From NCBI GenBank assembly GCA_040766745.1, contig JAXGPX010000002.1, positions 248,001 to 312,000 of the forward strand: a stretch of DNA of 64,000 bases, given 5' to 3'. The position numbers were made by a program, and so were the translations under genes. Below the pieces are notes generated by a model. The model was not told the origin of the DNA. It made no database searches and saw only the letters and a program-made list of their open reading frames with translations. Source of the DNA: JAXGPX01 sp040766745. Lineage in GTDB: Bacteria; Bacillota; Sulfobacillia; Fermentithermobacillales; Fermentithermobacillaceae. Of this stretch, positions 34,699 to 42,459 are shown in pieces (positions within the stretch are counted from its first letter, which is position 1; the number at the start of each line of letters is the position of its first letter).

Positions 34699-35361
34699 CT
34701 ACTTGATTCCTTCAAGAGCTTCCTTGACCTTGGCCCAGTCATCGAGAAAACGCTTTATGCCTATATCGGTAAGCGGGTGCCGCAGCATTGCCTCGAGCAC
34801 CTTATAAGGAACCGTGGCAATATGAGACGACACCCTTGCAGCCTCAAGTACATGCATAGGATGTCGGACAGACGCTGCAATCACTTTGGTAGGGAGGTTG
34901 TAGTTTCCCATTAGGATAACCAGGTCCTCTACAATATCCATTCCTTCATTGCCGATATCGTCAAGCCGCCCGATAAACGGGCTCACGTATGTTGCCCCTG
35001 CCAGTGCTGCCAAAAGCCCCTGGGCTGCCGAAAATACCAGTGTAACGTTGGTCTTTACCCCTTCTTGGGAAAGAACCTTTACAGCCTTAAGGCCGTCTTT
35101 AGTCATGGGAATCTTAACAACAACGTTAGGAGCAATTTTCGAAAGCTCCCTTGCCTCAGGGATCATTTCGCGGAAATCCAGACTTAGGGCCTCGGCCGAA
35201 ACCGGCCCTGGCACTATCTCGCAAATTTCCTTAACCAAGACCTTGAAATCCCGCTTTTCTTTGGCCACAAGGCTAGGGTTGGTGGTTACACCTGAAATGA
35301 CTCCCCAGCTGAGAGCTTCCCTGATCTCCTCAATATTGGCTGTATCCAAAAACAGCTGCAC
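34699..35361 (-). CDS. fsa: Transaldolase / fructose-6-phosphate aldolase family protein
   Basis: This 220-residue short transaldolase opens MQLFLDTANIEEIREALSWG and shows SGVTTNPSLVAKE, the Schiff-base lysine motif VVVKIPMTKDGLKAV, TNVTLVFSAAQGLLAALAGA and YVSPFIGRLDD. It acts in the pentose-phosphate pathway or as a fructose-6-phosphate aldolase; sequence alone does not separate these. GTG at 35361 has AGAGGGG eight bases upstream. Position next to rho matches Bacillus. A duplicated 20-base element lies just upstream. Confidence 0.94.
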   Translation of the reverse strand: MQLFLDTANIEEIREALSWGVISGVTTNPSLVAKEKRDFKVLVKEICEIVPGPVSAEALSLDFREMIPEARELSKIAPNVVVKIPMTKDGLKAVKVLSQEGVKTNVTLVFSAAQGLLAALAGATYVSPFIGRLDDIGNEGMDIVEDLVILMGNYNLPTKVIAASVRHPMHVLEAARVSSHIATVPYKVLEAMLRHPLTDIGIKRFLDDWAKVKEALEGIK

Positions 35362-35411
35362 GTTGTGTACCCCTCTTTCTACATATGTTTGCAGTGCGGC
35401 CGGCCCACATG

Positions 35412-35496
35412 AGGGCCTAGAGTGCATTTATTCGCCCATGCAAGAACCTCTGATTGCAGCCGCCCTTGGCCCTGTAAGGGCCTAAAGTGCATCTAT
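35412..35496. repeat. Two copies of a 20-base element between kce and fsa
   Basis: The copies at 35412-35431 and 35477-35496 read AGGGCCTARAGTGCATYTAT and differ at two positions. Each is preceded by a GGCCC block that can pair with its own GGGCC, giving two small hairpins (for example GGCCCT-gta-AGGGCC at 35468-35482). They lie between the kce stop codon and the fsa start. The role is unknown; no T run follows on either strand. Confidence 0.6.
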
Positions 35497-35506
35497 GTAC
35501 CGGAAG

Positions 35507-36322
35507 TCAACACTCAAGTCCGAGTATCTTACGGGCCTCTGACGGCTTTGCCACAGGCCGCCCCAATTCTTGGGCCAGCCGTGCCATCCTCGCTGCCAAC
35601 TCCCCGTTTGACTTTGCCGGCACTCCCCTAGAGTAGTATATATTATCTTCGAATCCAACACGTACATGGCCGCCAAGAATTATGGCCATTGCACCCAGAG
35701 GAAGTTCATGCCTTCCGATTCCTGCTACTGTCCAGGTAGAGCCCGATGGAAGCATAGATATCAGGTGAGCCAGACTCTTAGGATCTCCCGTAATCGCTCC
35801 AGGGACCCCCATTACAAAGTCGAAATGGCCTGGAAGGTCTACAAGTTTCTTTTTAGCGAGTCTCTTGGCAGTCTCGATCATGCCTACCTCAAAAATCTCG
35901 AATTCAGGTTTGACTCCGTTTTCTTTCATGGCTTTGGCGAAAAACTCAATGTCAGCCTGGGAGTTGGTGAAAATGCCATCGCCGAAGTTACATGTCCCAC
36001 ATGTAAGTGTTGCCATATCTGGTTTAAGTGATACAGGGCCTACCCTTTCGGTAACTGTCATTCCTACAGCTCCGCCAACAGATACCTGAACAATCATGTC
36101 GGTTTTCGCTTTGACCAGCTCGATTATTCTGGCATACACATCAGGATCTTGAGTTGAACTGCCGTCATCGTTTCTGGCATGGATGTGGGCAAGGCTTGCG
36201 CCTTCGTTCCAGGCTCTGTAACATTCTTCTGCGATTTCCTCAGGGGTATACGGTACGCTGGGGTTGTTTTCTTTGGTGACTTCAGCTCCTACCGGAGCAA
36301 CAGTGATTATCAAAGGATCCAT
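35507..36322 (-). CDS. kce: 3-keto-5-aminohexanoate cleavage enzyme (BKACE family)
   Basis: Kce condenses 3-keto-5-aminohexanoate with acetyl-CoA to give acetoacetate and 3-aminobutyryl-CoA in lysine fermentation. The 271-residue zinc enzyme shows IITVAPVGAEVTKENNP, the metal-binding HIHARNDDG near residues 46-54, VSVGGAVGM, GVPGAITGD and GFEDNIYYSRG. AAAGGAGG lies nine bases before ATG 36322. It follows kal by 36 bases, so the two pathway enzymes are co-transcribed. Other BKACE proteins act on related beta-keto acids; the kal neighbour makes Kce the best call. Confidence 0.93.
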   Translation of the reverse strand: MDPLIITVAPVGAEVTKENNPSVPYTPEEIAEECYRAWNEGASLAHIHARNDDGSSTQDPDVYARIIELVKAKTDMIVQVSVGGAVGMTVTERVGPVSLKPDMATLTCGTCNFGDGIFTNSQADIEFFAKAMKENGVKPEFEIFEVGMIETAKRLAKKKLVDLPGHFDFVMGVPGAITGDPKSLAHLISMLPSGSTWTVAGIGRHELPLGAMAIILGGHVRVGFEDNIYYSRGVPAKSNGELAARMARLAQELGRPVAKPSEARKILGLEC

Positions 36323-36358
36323 ACAAACTGACCTCCTTTTGATACGTCTGCAAAAACA

Positions 36359-36757
36359 TCACTCTTTTGGGATGACTACTGCGCCTTTCGCCCTTGCAAC
36401 CAAAATGGGGTCCTCAAGCACTCTGGCTTTCGAAGGGCCCTTGTCGTACTGGGGCTCAATTACCTTGTATGCTTCCATTTCAATTTTCCTTGACCGCCTG
36501 CCTACATGTACAATCCGGCCGCGCACTTCCAGAAAATCTCCGGCATAAACGGGCGCCCTAAACTCTACACTCTCGTATGCTGCAAAGAGGCCTTCGTCAC
36601 CGTCATGGCGGATACACAGTTCAGTTGCTACATCGCCGAAATACTCCATTACTTTGGCACCGGCCACAAGACCACCGCCGTAGTGAGCATCGGCCTGGCT
36701 GACTCTTATACGCAAAAGAGCTTCGACCTGTTGGTTTACTGCTGGCTTTTGTTCCAT
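36359..36757 (-). CDS. kal: 3-aminobutyryl-CoA ammonia-lyase
   Basis: Kal removes ammonia from 3-aminobutyryl-CoA to form crotonyl-CoA in lysine fermentation. The 132-residue protein has the hotdog fold of that family: LLRIRVSQADAHYGGGLVAGAKVMEYFGDVATEL, followed by YESVEFRAPVYAGDFLEVRGRI. ATG at 36757 has AGGAG eight bases upstream; the longer frame to 36793 is not needed. It is directly followed by kce. A kamE-like gene at the right edge of the window supports the same pathway. Confidence 0.92.
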   Translation of the reverse strand: MEQKPAVNQQVEALLRIRVSQADAHYGGGLVAGAKVMEYFGDVATELCIRHDGDEGLFAAYESVEFRAPVYAGDFLEVRGRIVHVGRRSRKIEMEAYKVIEPQYDKGPSKARVLEDPILVARAKGAVVIPKE

Positions 36758-36880
36758 GGAAATCACTCCTAGTTCCTTTAGTTCGAAGGGCATACACGAT
36801 TGCTGGGCCTGCGATAACCGGTCTGTTCTGTCTGGCCTGTTCTATATTGAGACCTTGAGGTAGGCCTCACCCAATATGTT

Positions 36881-36900
36881 ACAGGTAAATGGATACCTGT
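36881..36900. promoter_or_regulatory. Palindrome upstream of kal, possible operator
   Basis: ACAGGTA-AATGGA-TACCTGT is a perfect seven-base inverted repeat, 124 bases upstream of kal and flanked on both sides by AATATGTT. A further GGTAC...GTACC pair lies at about 36932-36954. Together they look like regulator sites for the kal-kce operon, or for the divergent cassette starting at 37066. No regulator gene is adjacent. The remaining bases of this gap hold no gene I can support. Confidence 0.4.
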
Positions 36901-37065
36901 GGCAATATGTTGCGAGGATTGGCAGCTGTCCGGTACCCCGACATTCCCCGTACCAGGCGTCATATTTGCGGATGCGGGGTTTCATACATAACACGCCACA
37001 TGTTTGGGTAAATATAGCAATAAAATCGCATTTTACTGAACTTTCTTAAAGGAGTTTCGAAAAAT

Positions 37066-37665
37066 ATGGTAGAATACTTAAGCTTGCGGTGGATAGAGGA
37101 TTTCTTAAGGGAGGATAGACTGGTGAGATTAGAAGCATGGAATCGAGAGGAATGCTCCCTTAATACGGAGAAATTGATTGCCCTGCCGCGGTGTATTCAG
37201 GAGTTCATGACCGTAAAGGGAGAAATTCTAGCTGAGGCAAGGGCCTCCGGGGAGGTTTTTGCCAAGTTTGGCCTAACCCGCACTCTTGACAGGTGCTACG
37301 ATGTATACAGAGAAGAGTCCAACATACTGGTAGAGCAATTGCCTCATCTGATCTTCGATCCTCAATCCACATTTGATGAAGAGCTCTTTAGTTCAGCAGT
37401 ACGCGGAAATACTAATTTTGGTATGGATATTCTCAATTGGTTCAAAACAGAACTAACCCAGATGAGAGCCGAGCAACTCATTACATGGCTAATGAATAGC
37501 GGCGCAAGTATTTTGGCCTACGCTAGGGTTTCAGTAACACCGAACATTGCGCAAAACATGCTTGTTGAACAACAAGTATCTCTAGAACCACGTAAGGTAT
37601 GGAAAACCTCAACTGCGAAACGCAAAGGCGTGCCTAAATTCAGTGTTCCCATGGTTGCCGGTTAG
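37066..37665 (+). CDS. Unknown protein, first gene of the SecB-like/nuclease cassette
   Basis: I do not recognise this 199-residue protein. It has no membrane segment or signal peptide and looks largely helical up to about residue 150. It ends in a basic, probably flexible tail (KVWKTSTAKRKGVPKFSVP). ATG 37066 has AAAGGAG eleven bases upstream. GTG at 37123 has a better-spaced GGGAGG eight bases upstream and would give 180 residues. It opens a four-gene plus-strand cassette among minus-strand genes; SecB-like follows after 26 bases. By analogy with toxin-antitoxin-chaperone systems it could be the antitoxin or client with a chaperone-binding tail, but this is inference only. Confidence 0.7.
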   Translation: MVEYLSLRWIEDFLREDRLVRLEAWNREECSLNTEKLIALPRCIQEFMTVKGEILAEARASGEVFAKFGLTRTLDRCYDVYREESNILVEQLPHLIFDPQSTFDEELFSSAVRGNTNFGMDILNWFKTELTQMRAEQLITWLMNSGASILAYARVSVTPNIAQNMLVEQQVSLEPRKVWKTSTAKRKGVPKFSVPMVAG

Positions 37666-37691
37666 TCTTACCAAAGGAGTAGTGGCTGTCC

Positions 37692-38111
37692 ATGAATACC
37701 ATTCAAGTTGATCCCCAAGCATACAGAGATTTTCTTACTGGCGTAAAGATACATGAAATATACATTAAATCCCTAACCGCCATACGAACTCGAGATATTG
37801 GAAGCGAAGGTGCTATTACAATCACATGTGGCCCCAAATCCCATGAGATTAAGAAAAATCGCTTGATCGTGGAGTTCCACACCGTTGTTGATGGCAAACA
37901 GTCCAAAAGCCATGAAAGTATGTTCAACTTGGAGGTCATGTACGAAGCGGTATACACTATGGAGCGAGAACCTTCCGATTCACAGTTCGTTCAGCTTTTT
38001 GTGAATAACAACGTCATTGTCCATGTCTGGCCTTATGTTCGTGAATTGGTCAGCAATCTAGCCTATAGAATGAACCTGCCACCAATTACTCTCAGTCTCA
38101 AAGTAAACTAG
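37692..38111 (+). CDS. SecB-like chaperone
   Basis: This 139-residue protein resembles SecB-family chaperones. The C-terminal part HVWPYVRELVSNLAYRMNLPPITL follows the SecB pattern (F/W-PY-x-RE-x-(I/V)-S-x-L ... PP-(L/I)-x-L), and the preceding acidic strand EVMYEAVYTMEREPSD fits the SecB core. General SecB is unusual in Bacillota; isolated SecB-like genes there are often tied to toxin-antitoxin modules, as with Rv1957 in Mycobacterium. ATG 37692 has AAAGGAG twelve bases upstream. It lies between the unknown gene and the nuclease-like gene. Confidence 0.72.
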   Translation: MNTIQVDPQAYRDFLTGVKIHEIYIKSLTAIRTRDIGSEGAITITCGPKSHEIKKNRLIVEFHTVVDGKQSKSHESMFNLEVMYEAVYTMEREPSDSQFVQLFVNNNVIVHVWPYVRELVSNLAYRMNLPPITLSLKVN

Positions 38112-38125
38112 CGCTGGAGTGTATC

Positions 38126-38875
38126 ATGCTCGTAATAGGCAAGTCACCTGATTGGGCCCCCGGCAAGGTCAGGAGAATACAAGACGATATACGTCTGCTC
38201 ATATCCAGAACGCTATCTTTTGATTCTACATTCCTTTGGCTATGTGAAATCCTGCTTTTTTGCACCAAAGCATCCGACGTAGCAGTAGCTCAGAAACGAT
38301 TCAGAGGCCTGCTAAAACCCGCCAAGGAAACCGCAAGTCAGATCGAGTCTCTGGCTCAGATTTGCCTGGGCGATTCAGAATCTTTCGATAACGTCAAAGG
38401 GTATACAGCAGAAGAGCTTGCCTACCAAATCATGGCCAAACTATTGCCCGGTTGGACTTCAGTCAGGAATGCCAGGTTTGAGAACCAGGAGGGTCCGGTA
38501 TGCGGAGCTTCAAATTTGGACGTGTTTTTTGGAAGAGGCGAATATAACCGTCATCAAGTGCAACTAATGATAGACGGCGATCAGGAATCCAATGGGTTTG
38601 AAATCAAATGTAGCCTCCGCTCTTGGCTGACGTGTGATGGCCATATGAGGAGCGAGAGCCGGAAGAAACTTGCCTTCATGAAATGTCTAAAAGCGATTTG
38701 CCCCTCGATGAATGTTTGCCTGGTGACCCTGGAAACAGGGGAAGATGTTAAAGCATCTGAAAAGACTATCACTGAACACGGGTACGGGTGTATAGGGGTT
38801 GTGTCTGTGCGTGATCTTCATAATCGTCTAAAGAAGACTGTGGGCAGAAGTGGTATTAGTTTTCCCCCACTGTAG
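38126..38875 (+). CDS. Putative PD-(D/E)XK nuclease
   Basis: This 249-residue protein has a helical N-terminal half. Its C-terminal half looks like a restriction-endonuclease fold: GASNLDVFFGRG (Asp near 132), then GFEIKCSLRSW (Glu 159 and Lys 161, the E-x-K pair), then a strand-helix ending IGVVSVRDLHNRLKK. This spacing matches PD-(D/E)XK nucleases, although I have no family match. ATG 38126 has GGAG six bases upstream. There is no methyltransferase gene near, so it is not a standard restriction-modification pair. Together with the SecB-like gene it may be the toxic effector of the cassette. Confidence 0.65.
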   Translation: MLVIGKSPDWAPGKVRRIQDDIRLLISRTLSFDSTFLWLCEILLFCTKASDVAVAQKRFRGLLKPAKETASQIESLAQICLGDSESFDNVKGYTAEELAYQIMAKLLPGWTSVRNARFENQEGPVCGASNLDVFFGRGEYNRHQVQLMIDGDQESNGFEIKCSLRSWLTCDGHMRSESRKKLAFMKCLKAICPSMNVCLVTLETGEDVKASEKTITEHGYGCIGVVSVRDLHNRLKKTVGRSGISFPPL

Positions 38876-38885
38876 GGACGAGGTG

Positions 38886-39041
38886 ATGGCCCTTGAAAAA
38901 GCAAGGCTTTCCGAATGCCGAGAAATAGTTCAAAAACTCGAACCCTTTTTCGCAGAAAGGCCCGACAATTCGCTGTTTCAAGGGCACCTGGATGATTTCA
39001 GAGAATTCGCCGGTTACATTGCCCGGTTCCTCGGAACATAG
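38886..39041 (+). CDS. Small protein, last gene of the cassette
   Basis: This 51-residue protein (MALEKARLSECREIVQKLEP, then FFAERPDNSLFQGHLDDFREFAGYIARFLG) starts ten bases after the nuclease-like gene, with GGGA seven bases before its ATG. It looks like one or two amphipathic helices and has no membrane segment. I recognise no family. The tight spacing suggests translation with the cassette; it could be a small inhibitor or partner of the nuclease. It converges on mutS2, whose stop codon is 129 bases away. Confidence 0.55.
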   Translation: MALEKARLSECREIVQKLEPFFAERPDNSLFQGHLDDFREFAGYIARFLGT

Positions 39042-39169
39042 GCCGGCACCCTACGTTCTATTACGCCGCCCCGGGGCTTTCACAACATTCTGTAATTTGC
39101 GTGCACTATTCAGTTTGTAATCCAGAAAGGTCGTCGGACTTCTGAAACTAGCCATGAACACCGGGAAGT

Positions 39170-41314
39170 TTACTCCGGATCAGGCTCTATGACCCGAATC
39201 TTGTCTGTATGGCGCTTTGACATCTGCTTGATAGCCTTCCTGTCTTCCTTGGATAGAAGTACGATGTTGAGATCGTAGTTTTCAGGATCAGGATAGAGAT
39301 CTTCCCTTTTGGCAAGAAGCTTTACCCTCTTCCGGTGAACCTTGATTCGCTTTTTTCTCACCAGAACAATCAGATTTCCCCGCTCGTCCGGTTCACGCGC
39401 AACAACGCCTCTGTAATTGGCAGTGTTAACCCATACCGAATCCCCTACAAGGAGCTGCTTTTCTCTGGGCACTTGAGTATCTTCAGGGCCTTCAGAGCCT
39501 CGGGAACCTTCGGTGCCCCCAGAGCATTCGGTGATTCCGGAGTCTTTGGTGGTCTCGGAGCCTTCAGGGTTCTCGGAGTCTTCAGCGCCCCCCGAATCGG
39601 TAAAGGCCCTGCTTTCTTGAGAGATGGCAGTATCGGCAGCATCCTGCTCGCCATGCTTTCCATGCCGCACATCCAGCACACCCAGTACGGCCGGTAGGTC
39701 AGTTTCAGCATCGGGCCCTGACATCCACTGAATATAATCCTCCGCCTGCTGAATAACGTCTTCCGGTATGCCAAGCCGCCTGGCTACGATGAGCCCCTGG
39801 CTCTGGCCTGACTCACCAATCACCAGCCTATAGAGTGGTTTCAACGTTTCGTGGTCAAACTCCATACAGCCGTTTTCGAACCCGGGATGTGCTTCTGAGT
39901 AAGCCTTAATGTCACCATAGTGTGTTGTTGCCATTGTCAGACATCCTTTGCTATACAGAAATTCCAGGATGCCTGCGGCCAGCGCAGCCCCTTCCCGCGG
40001 ATCAGTGCCAGTGCCAATCTCGTCAAGAAGCACTAACGACCGGGCGTCTACAGCGCCCAATATGCGACTGATGTTGGACATGTGTGAAGAGAAAGTGCTC
40101 AGGGACTGCTGAATACTCTGCCTGTCCCCGATGTCTGCCAGGATCTTGGCAAACACAGGTACTCCCGAGCCCTGTCGTGCAGGGATGTGCAATCCCGCCT
40201 GGGCCATAAAGCACAAAAGCCCCGCAGTTTTCAAAAGAACAGTCTTTCCCCCGGTATTCGGCCCTGTAATCACTAGGGTCCGGTAACCTTTGCCTAACCG
40301 GATATCAACTGGGACTGCATCTTTTCCTAGCAAAGGATGCCGGGCACTTGTGAGATTCAGGAACGGCTCAGTGAAAATCGTGGGTTCGACTCCGCCAATC
40401 TCCAGGCTGTAGCGGCCTTTCGCCAGGGCGAAATCGCAGCAAGCCATGGCTTCAACAGTTATCCGGATCTCCCTTTCCCGTTCAAGTACCATAGATGTAA
40501 GTCCAGCCAGTACCTTGTAGACTAGATCCTCTTCCAGGGCACGAAGGGTGACCAGTTCGTCGACTAACGGTTGAACCTGTGCAGGTTCAATGAACACTGT
40601 CATTCCGCTTGATGACGCCTGGACCAGGGTACCCTGAACCTTCTGCCTTTGCGATGCCTTTACCGGTATCACATAACGCCCGCTCTTTACGGTTACAAAC
40701 CCTTCCTGGATAGCATCGCGTAACCCAGGCGAGCCAATAATGCTGTTCATCTTGGACTGAATCCTGGCTTCTGTGTTTGCTATTGACCGCCTGGTTTTTC
40801 TAAGTTCAGGATCTGCGTAATCGCTTACTCGGTCACCGTCGATTGAGCCGGTTATCGTTTCCACCAAACCGGAAAAATCAGATATAGAGGCAGCGTAAGC
40901 ACATAGAAGGGGCATCTCGGTTTCTCTGCCCTTCATGTACTTCTTAAATTTAGATGCTCCCCTGAGCATATCCGCAACTATAACCAGGTTTCTGGGCTGT
41001 ATAACGCCGCCTATTTGGGCCAGGCTCAGGATTTCAGATATGTCATGCAGCCCCGGCAATGGCTGACCGCCTTTACTTACCAGCGCTGCTGCTTCAGTTG
41101 TCTCCTTTTGCGCCGTCAGGATTCTGTTCCTATCTGTTTCAGGCAACATCTTGTCGCAAAGACGCTTCCCAAGATTACTCACACAATACTGCTTGAGTTC
41201 CTCTTTGATTAGGCTGAATTCAAGGGTTTCCAGGGCAAACGGCTCTATTCCGACCATTGTGCTTGTGGCCCCCAATTCAAGCGTATGTGCACCTTGCGGT
41301 GCCACCGTATCCAT
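39170..41314 (-). CDS. mutS2: MutS2 ATPase lacking the Smr domain
   Basis: MutS2 is a MutS-like ATPase that acts on branched DNA and collided ribosomes. The 714-residue product has the lever/clamp region, the Walker A TGPNTGGKTVLL near residue 355, the Walker B LVLLDEIGTGTDP and THYGDIKAYSE. Residues about 571-618 form a Ser/Glu/Gly-rich linker, followed by a KOW-like part (LLVGDSVWVNTANYRGVV) and a basic tail, but the usual C-terminal Smr nuclease domain is missing. ATG 41314 has GGAGG eight bases upstream. The open frame continues to 41716 through an 18-base tandem repeat, so a longer protein is possible. Confidence 0.9.
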   Translation of the reverse strand: MDTVAPQGAHTLELGATSTMVGIEPFALETLEFSLIKEELKQYCVSNLGKRLCDKMLPETDRNRILTAQKETTEAAALVSKGGQPLPGLHDISEILSLAQIGGVIQPRNLVIVADMLRGASKFKKYMKGRETEMPLLCAYAASISDFSGLVETITGSIDGDRVSDYADPELRKTRRSIANTEARIQSKMNSIIGSPGLRDAIQEGFVTVKSGRYVIPVKASQRQKVQGTLVQASSSGMTVFIEPAQVQPLVDELVTLRALEEDLVYKVLAGLTSMVLEREREIRITVEAMACCDFALAKGRYSLEIGGVEPTIFTEPFLNLTSARHPLLGKDAVPVDIRLGKGYRTLVITGPNTGGKTVLLKTAGLLCFMAQAGLHIPARQGSGVPVFAKILADIGDRQSIQQSLSTFSSHMSNISRILGAVDARSLVLLDEIGTGTDPREGAALAAGILEFLYSKGCLTMATTHYGDIKAYSEAHPGFENGCMEFDHETLKPLYRLVIGESGQSQGLIVARRLGIPEDVIQQAEDYIQWMSGPDAETDLPAVLGVLDVRHGKHGEQDAADTAISQESRAFTDSGGAEDSENPEGSETTKDSGITECSGGTEGSRGSEGPEDTQVPREKQLLVGDSVWVNTANYRGVVAREPDERGNLIVLVRKKRIKVHRKRVKLLAKREDLYPDPENYDLNIVLLSKEDRKAIKQMSKRHTDKIRVIEPDPE

Positions 41315-41502
41315 GGCCTTGTCCTCCAAATTCGAGTCTGTATTTGATGTCACATTCAATTGCATGTTGCCTTTCATACCTGTATTTCCACTTGCGTTCC
41401 CTTGGGCCTTCTTGCCCCTGTCCACATTTGTGCTCACCGCAGTGTTCCTCCGTTCTTTCCGGTTCTTCCCGATTATTCTAGATGCTTCTCGATGCTCTTC
41501 AG

Positions 41503-41574
41503 TGCTCCCGACGCTCTCGGTGCTCCCGACGCTCTCGGTGCTCCCGACGCTCTCGGTGCTCCCGACACTCTCGG
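41503..41574. repeat. 18-base tandem repeat upstream of mutS2
   Basis: Four head-to-tail copies of TGCTCCCGACGCTCTCGG occupy these bases; the first three are identical and the fourth has one change. A partial fifth follows. In the open minus frame they would encode the six-residue repeat TESVGS. They lie upstream of the best-supported mutS2 start, so they may be in the leader or in a long N-terminal extension. Such arrays are prone to copy-number change. Confidence 0.85.
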
Positions 41575-42000
41575 TGCTCTCGATTCTAAGTCGCCTGATA
41601 TCTTGCTGTGGAACCCGGGATATCGAACGGGGTGGGGAAGATAAGGCCTGGTACGCCCAACTGCAGACAGCAGCCGTCCATATGCTTTGATAAGTGCCTT
41701 GGCCTGCTACATTCAAGTATACTTGCCAAAGGGCTTAAGGACGAGGTGTTCAAACCAGGCTTGACATTAACCCGTTTCTTGTTCTTGTGATGTATATAAT
41801 GGCTGAACACCATGTGCGGCCTTACTCTAGTGCAGTTAAATGCAGTCTTACAATAAAAATGCCTGCACTATCCCAACAACCGCTAACCCGGGCCTCCAGG
41901 TTACGCAGTCACCTTATTGGAATAGTTAACAGACATAAAAGTCGCTCCTTTGATAGGTATTTTACACCAGGTGAAGTAGGGCAGTCAAAAGGTTTTCAGC

Positions 42001-42291
42001 GGCCCCAAAACCGACCATGTTTCAGCCTAACCCGATACCAGAATCGACCACCTTCCGCCCAAACCTGGTATCAAAACCCGCCAGGTTTCAGCCAAACCTG
42101 GTACTAAAATCGACCGCCTCAGCCCAAATTCAGCAGAAAAGCCCCGGTTTATTTCCTTACGGAGGCATTATTGGCCCCAAAACCGACCATGTTTCGGTCC
42201 AACCCGGTACCAGAATCGACCACCTTCCGCCCAAACCTGGTATCAAAACCCGCCAGATCTTAGCCAAACCCGGTACTAGAATCGGCCACCT
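42001..42291. repeat. Two 119-base repeats built from about 33-base degenerate units
   Basis: Copy A (42001-42119) and copy B (42173-42291) both open GGCCCCAAAACCGACCATGT and differ at about a dozen of 119 positions by eye. Inside each, blocks such as CCAGAATCGACCACCTTCCG and TCAAAACCCGCCAG recur about every 33 bases. The gap 41717-42459 otherwise holds no gene I can support; open frames here follow the repeat and lack SD sites. Confidence 0.8.
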
Positions 42292-42459
42292 AATGTCAGT
42301 ACCCAGTATCATGAGACCATTCCCACCAAAGAAGGAGACATTTTCGCAGTCCAAGTTAGTGTGCCTTAGAATGACAAAGTCATGTCCATTGACAAAGGTT
42401 TTCAGAGCCTGTCATCGAAACAGAGTGTAGATGGAATTTGCGCCGGATGATAATGCAAA

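Noticed and set aside
37066..39041. Restriction-modification system
   Set aside because: A nuclease-like protein is present, but there is no methyltransferase motif in any cassette protein or in the neighbours.
42017..42430. Plus-strand open frame of 137 codons in the 42-kb repeats
   Set aside because: It simply follows the duplicated element, has no SD and resembles no protein.
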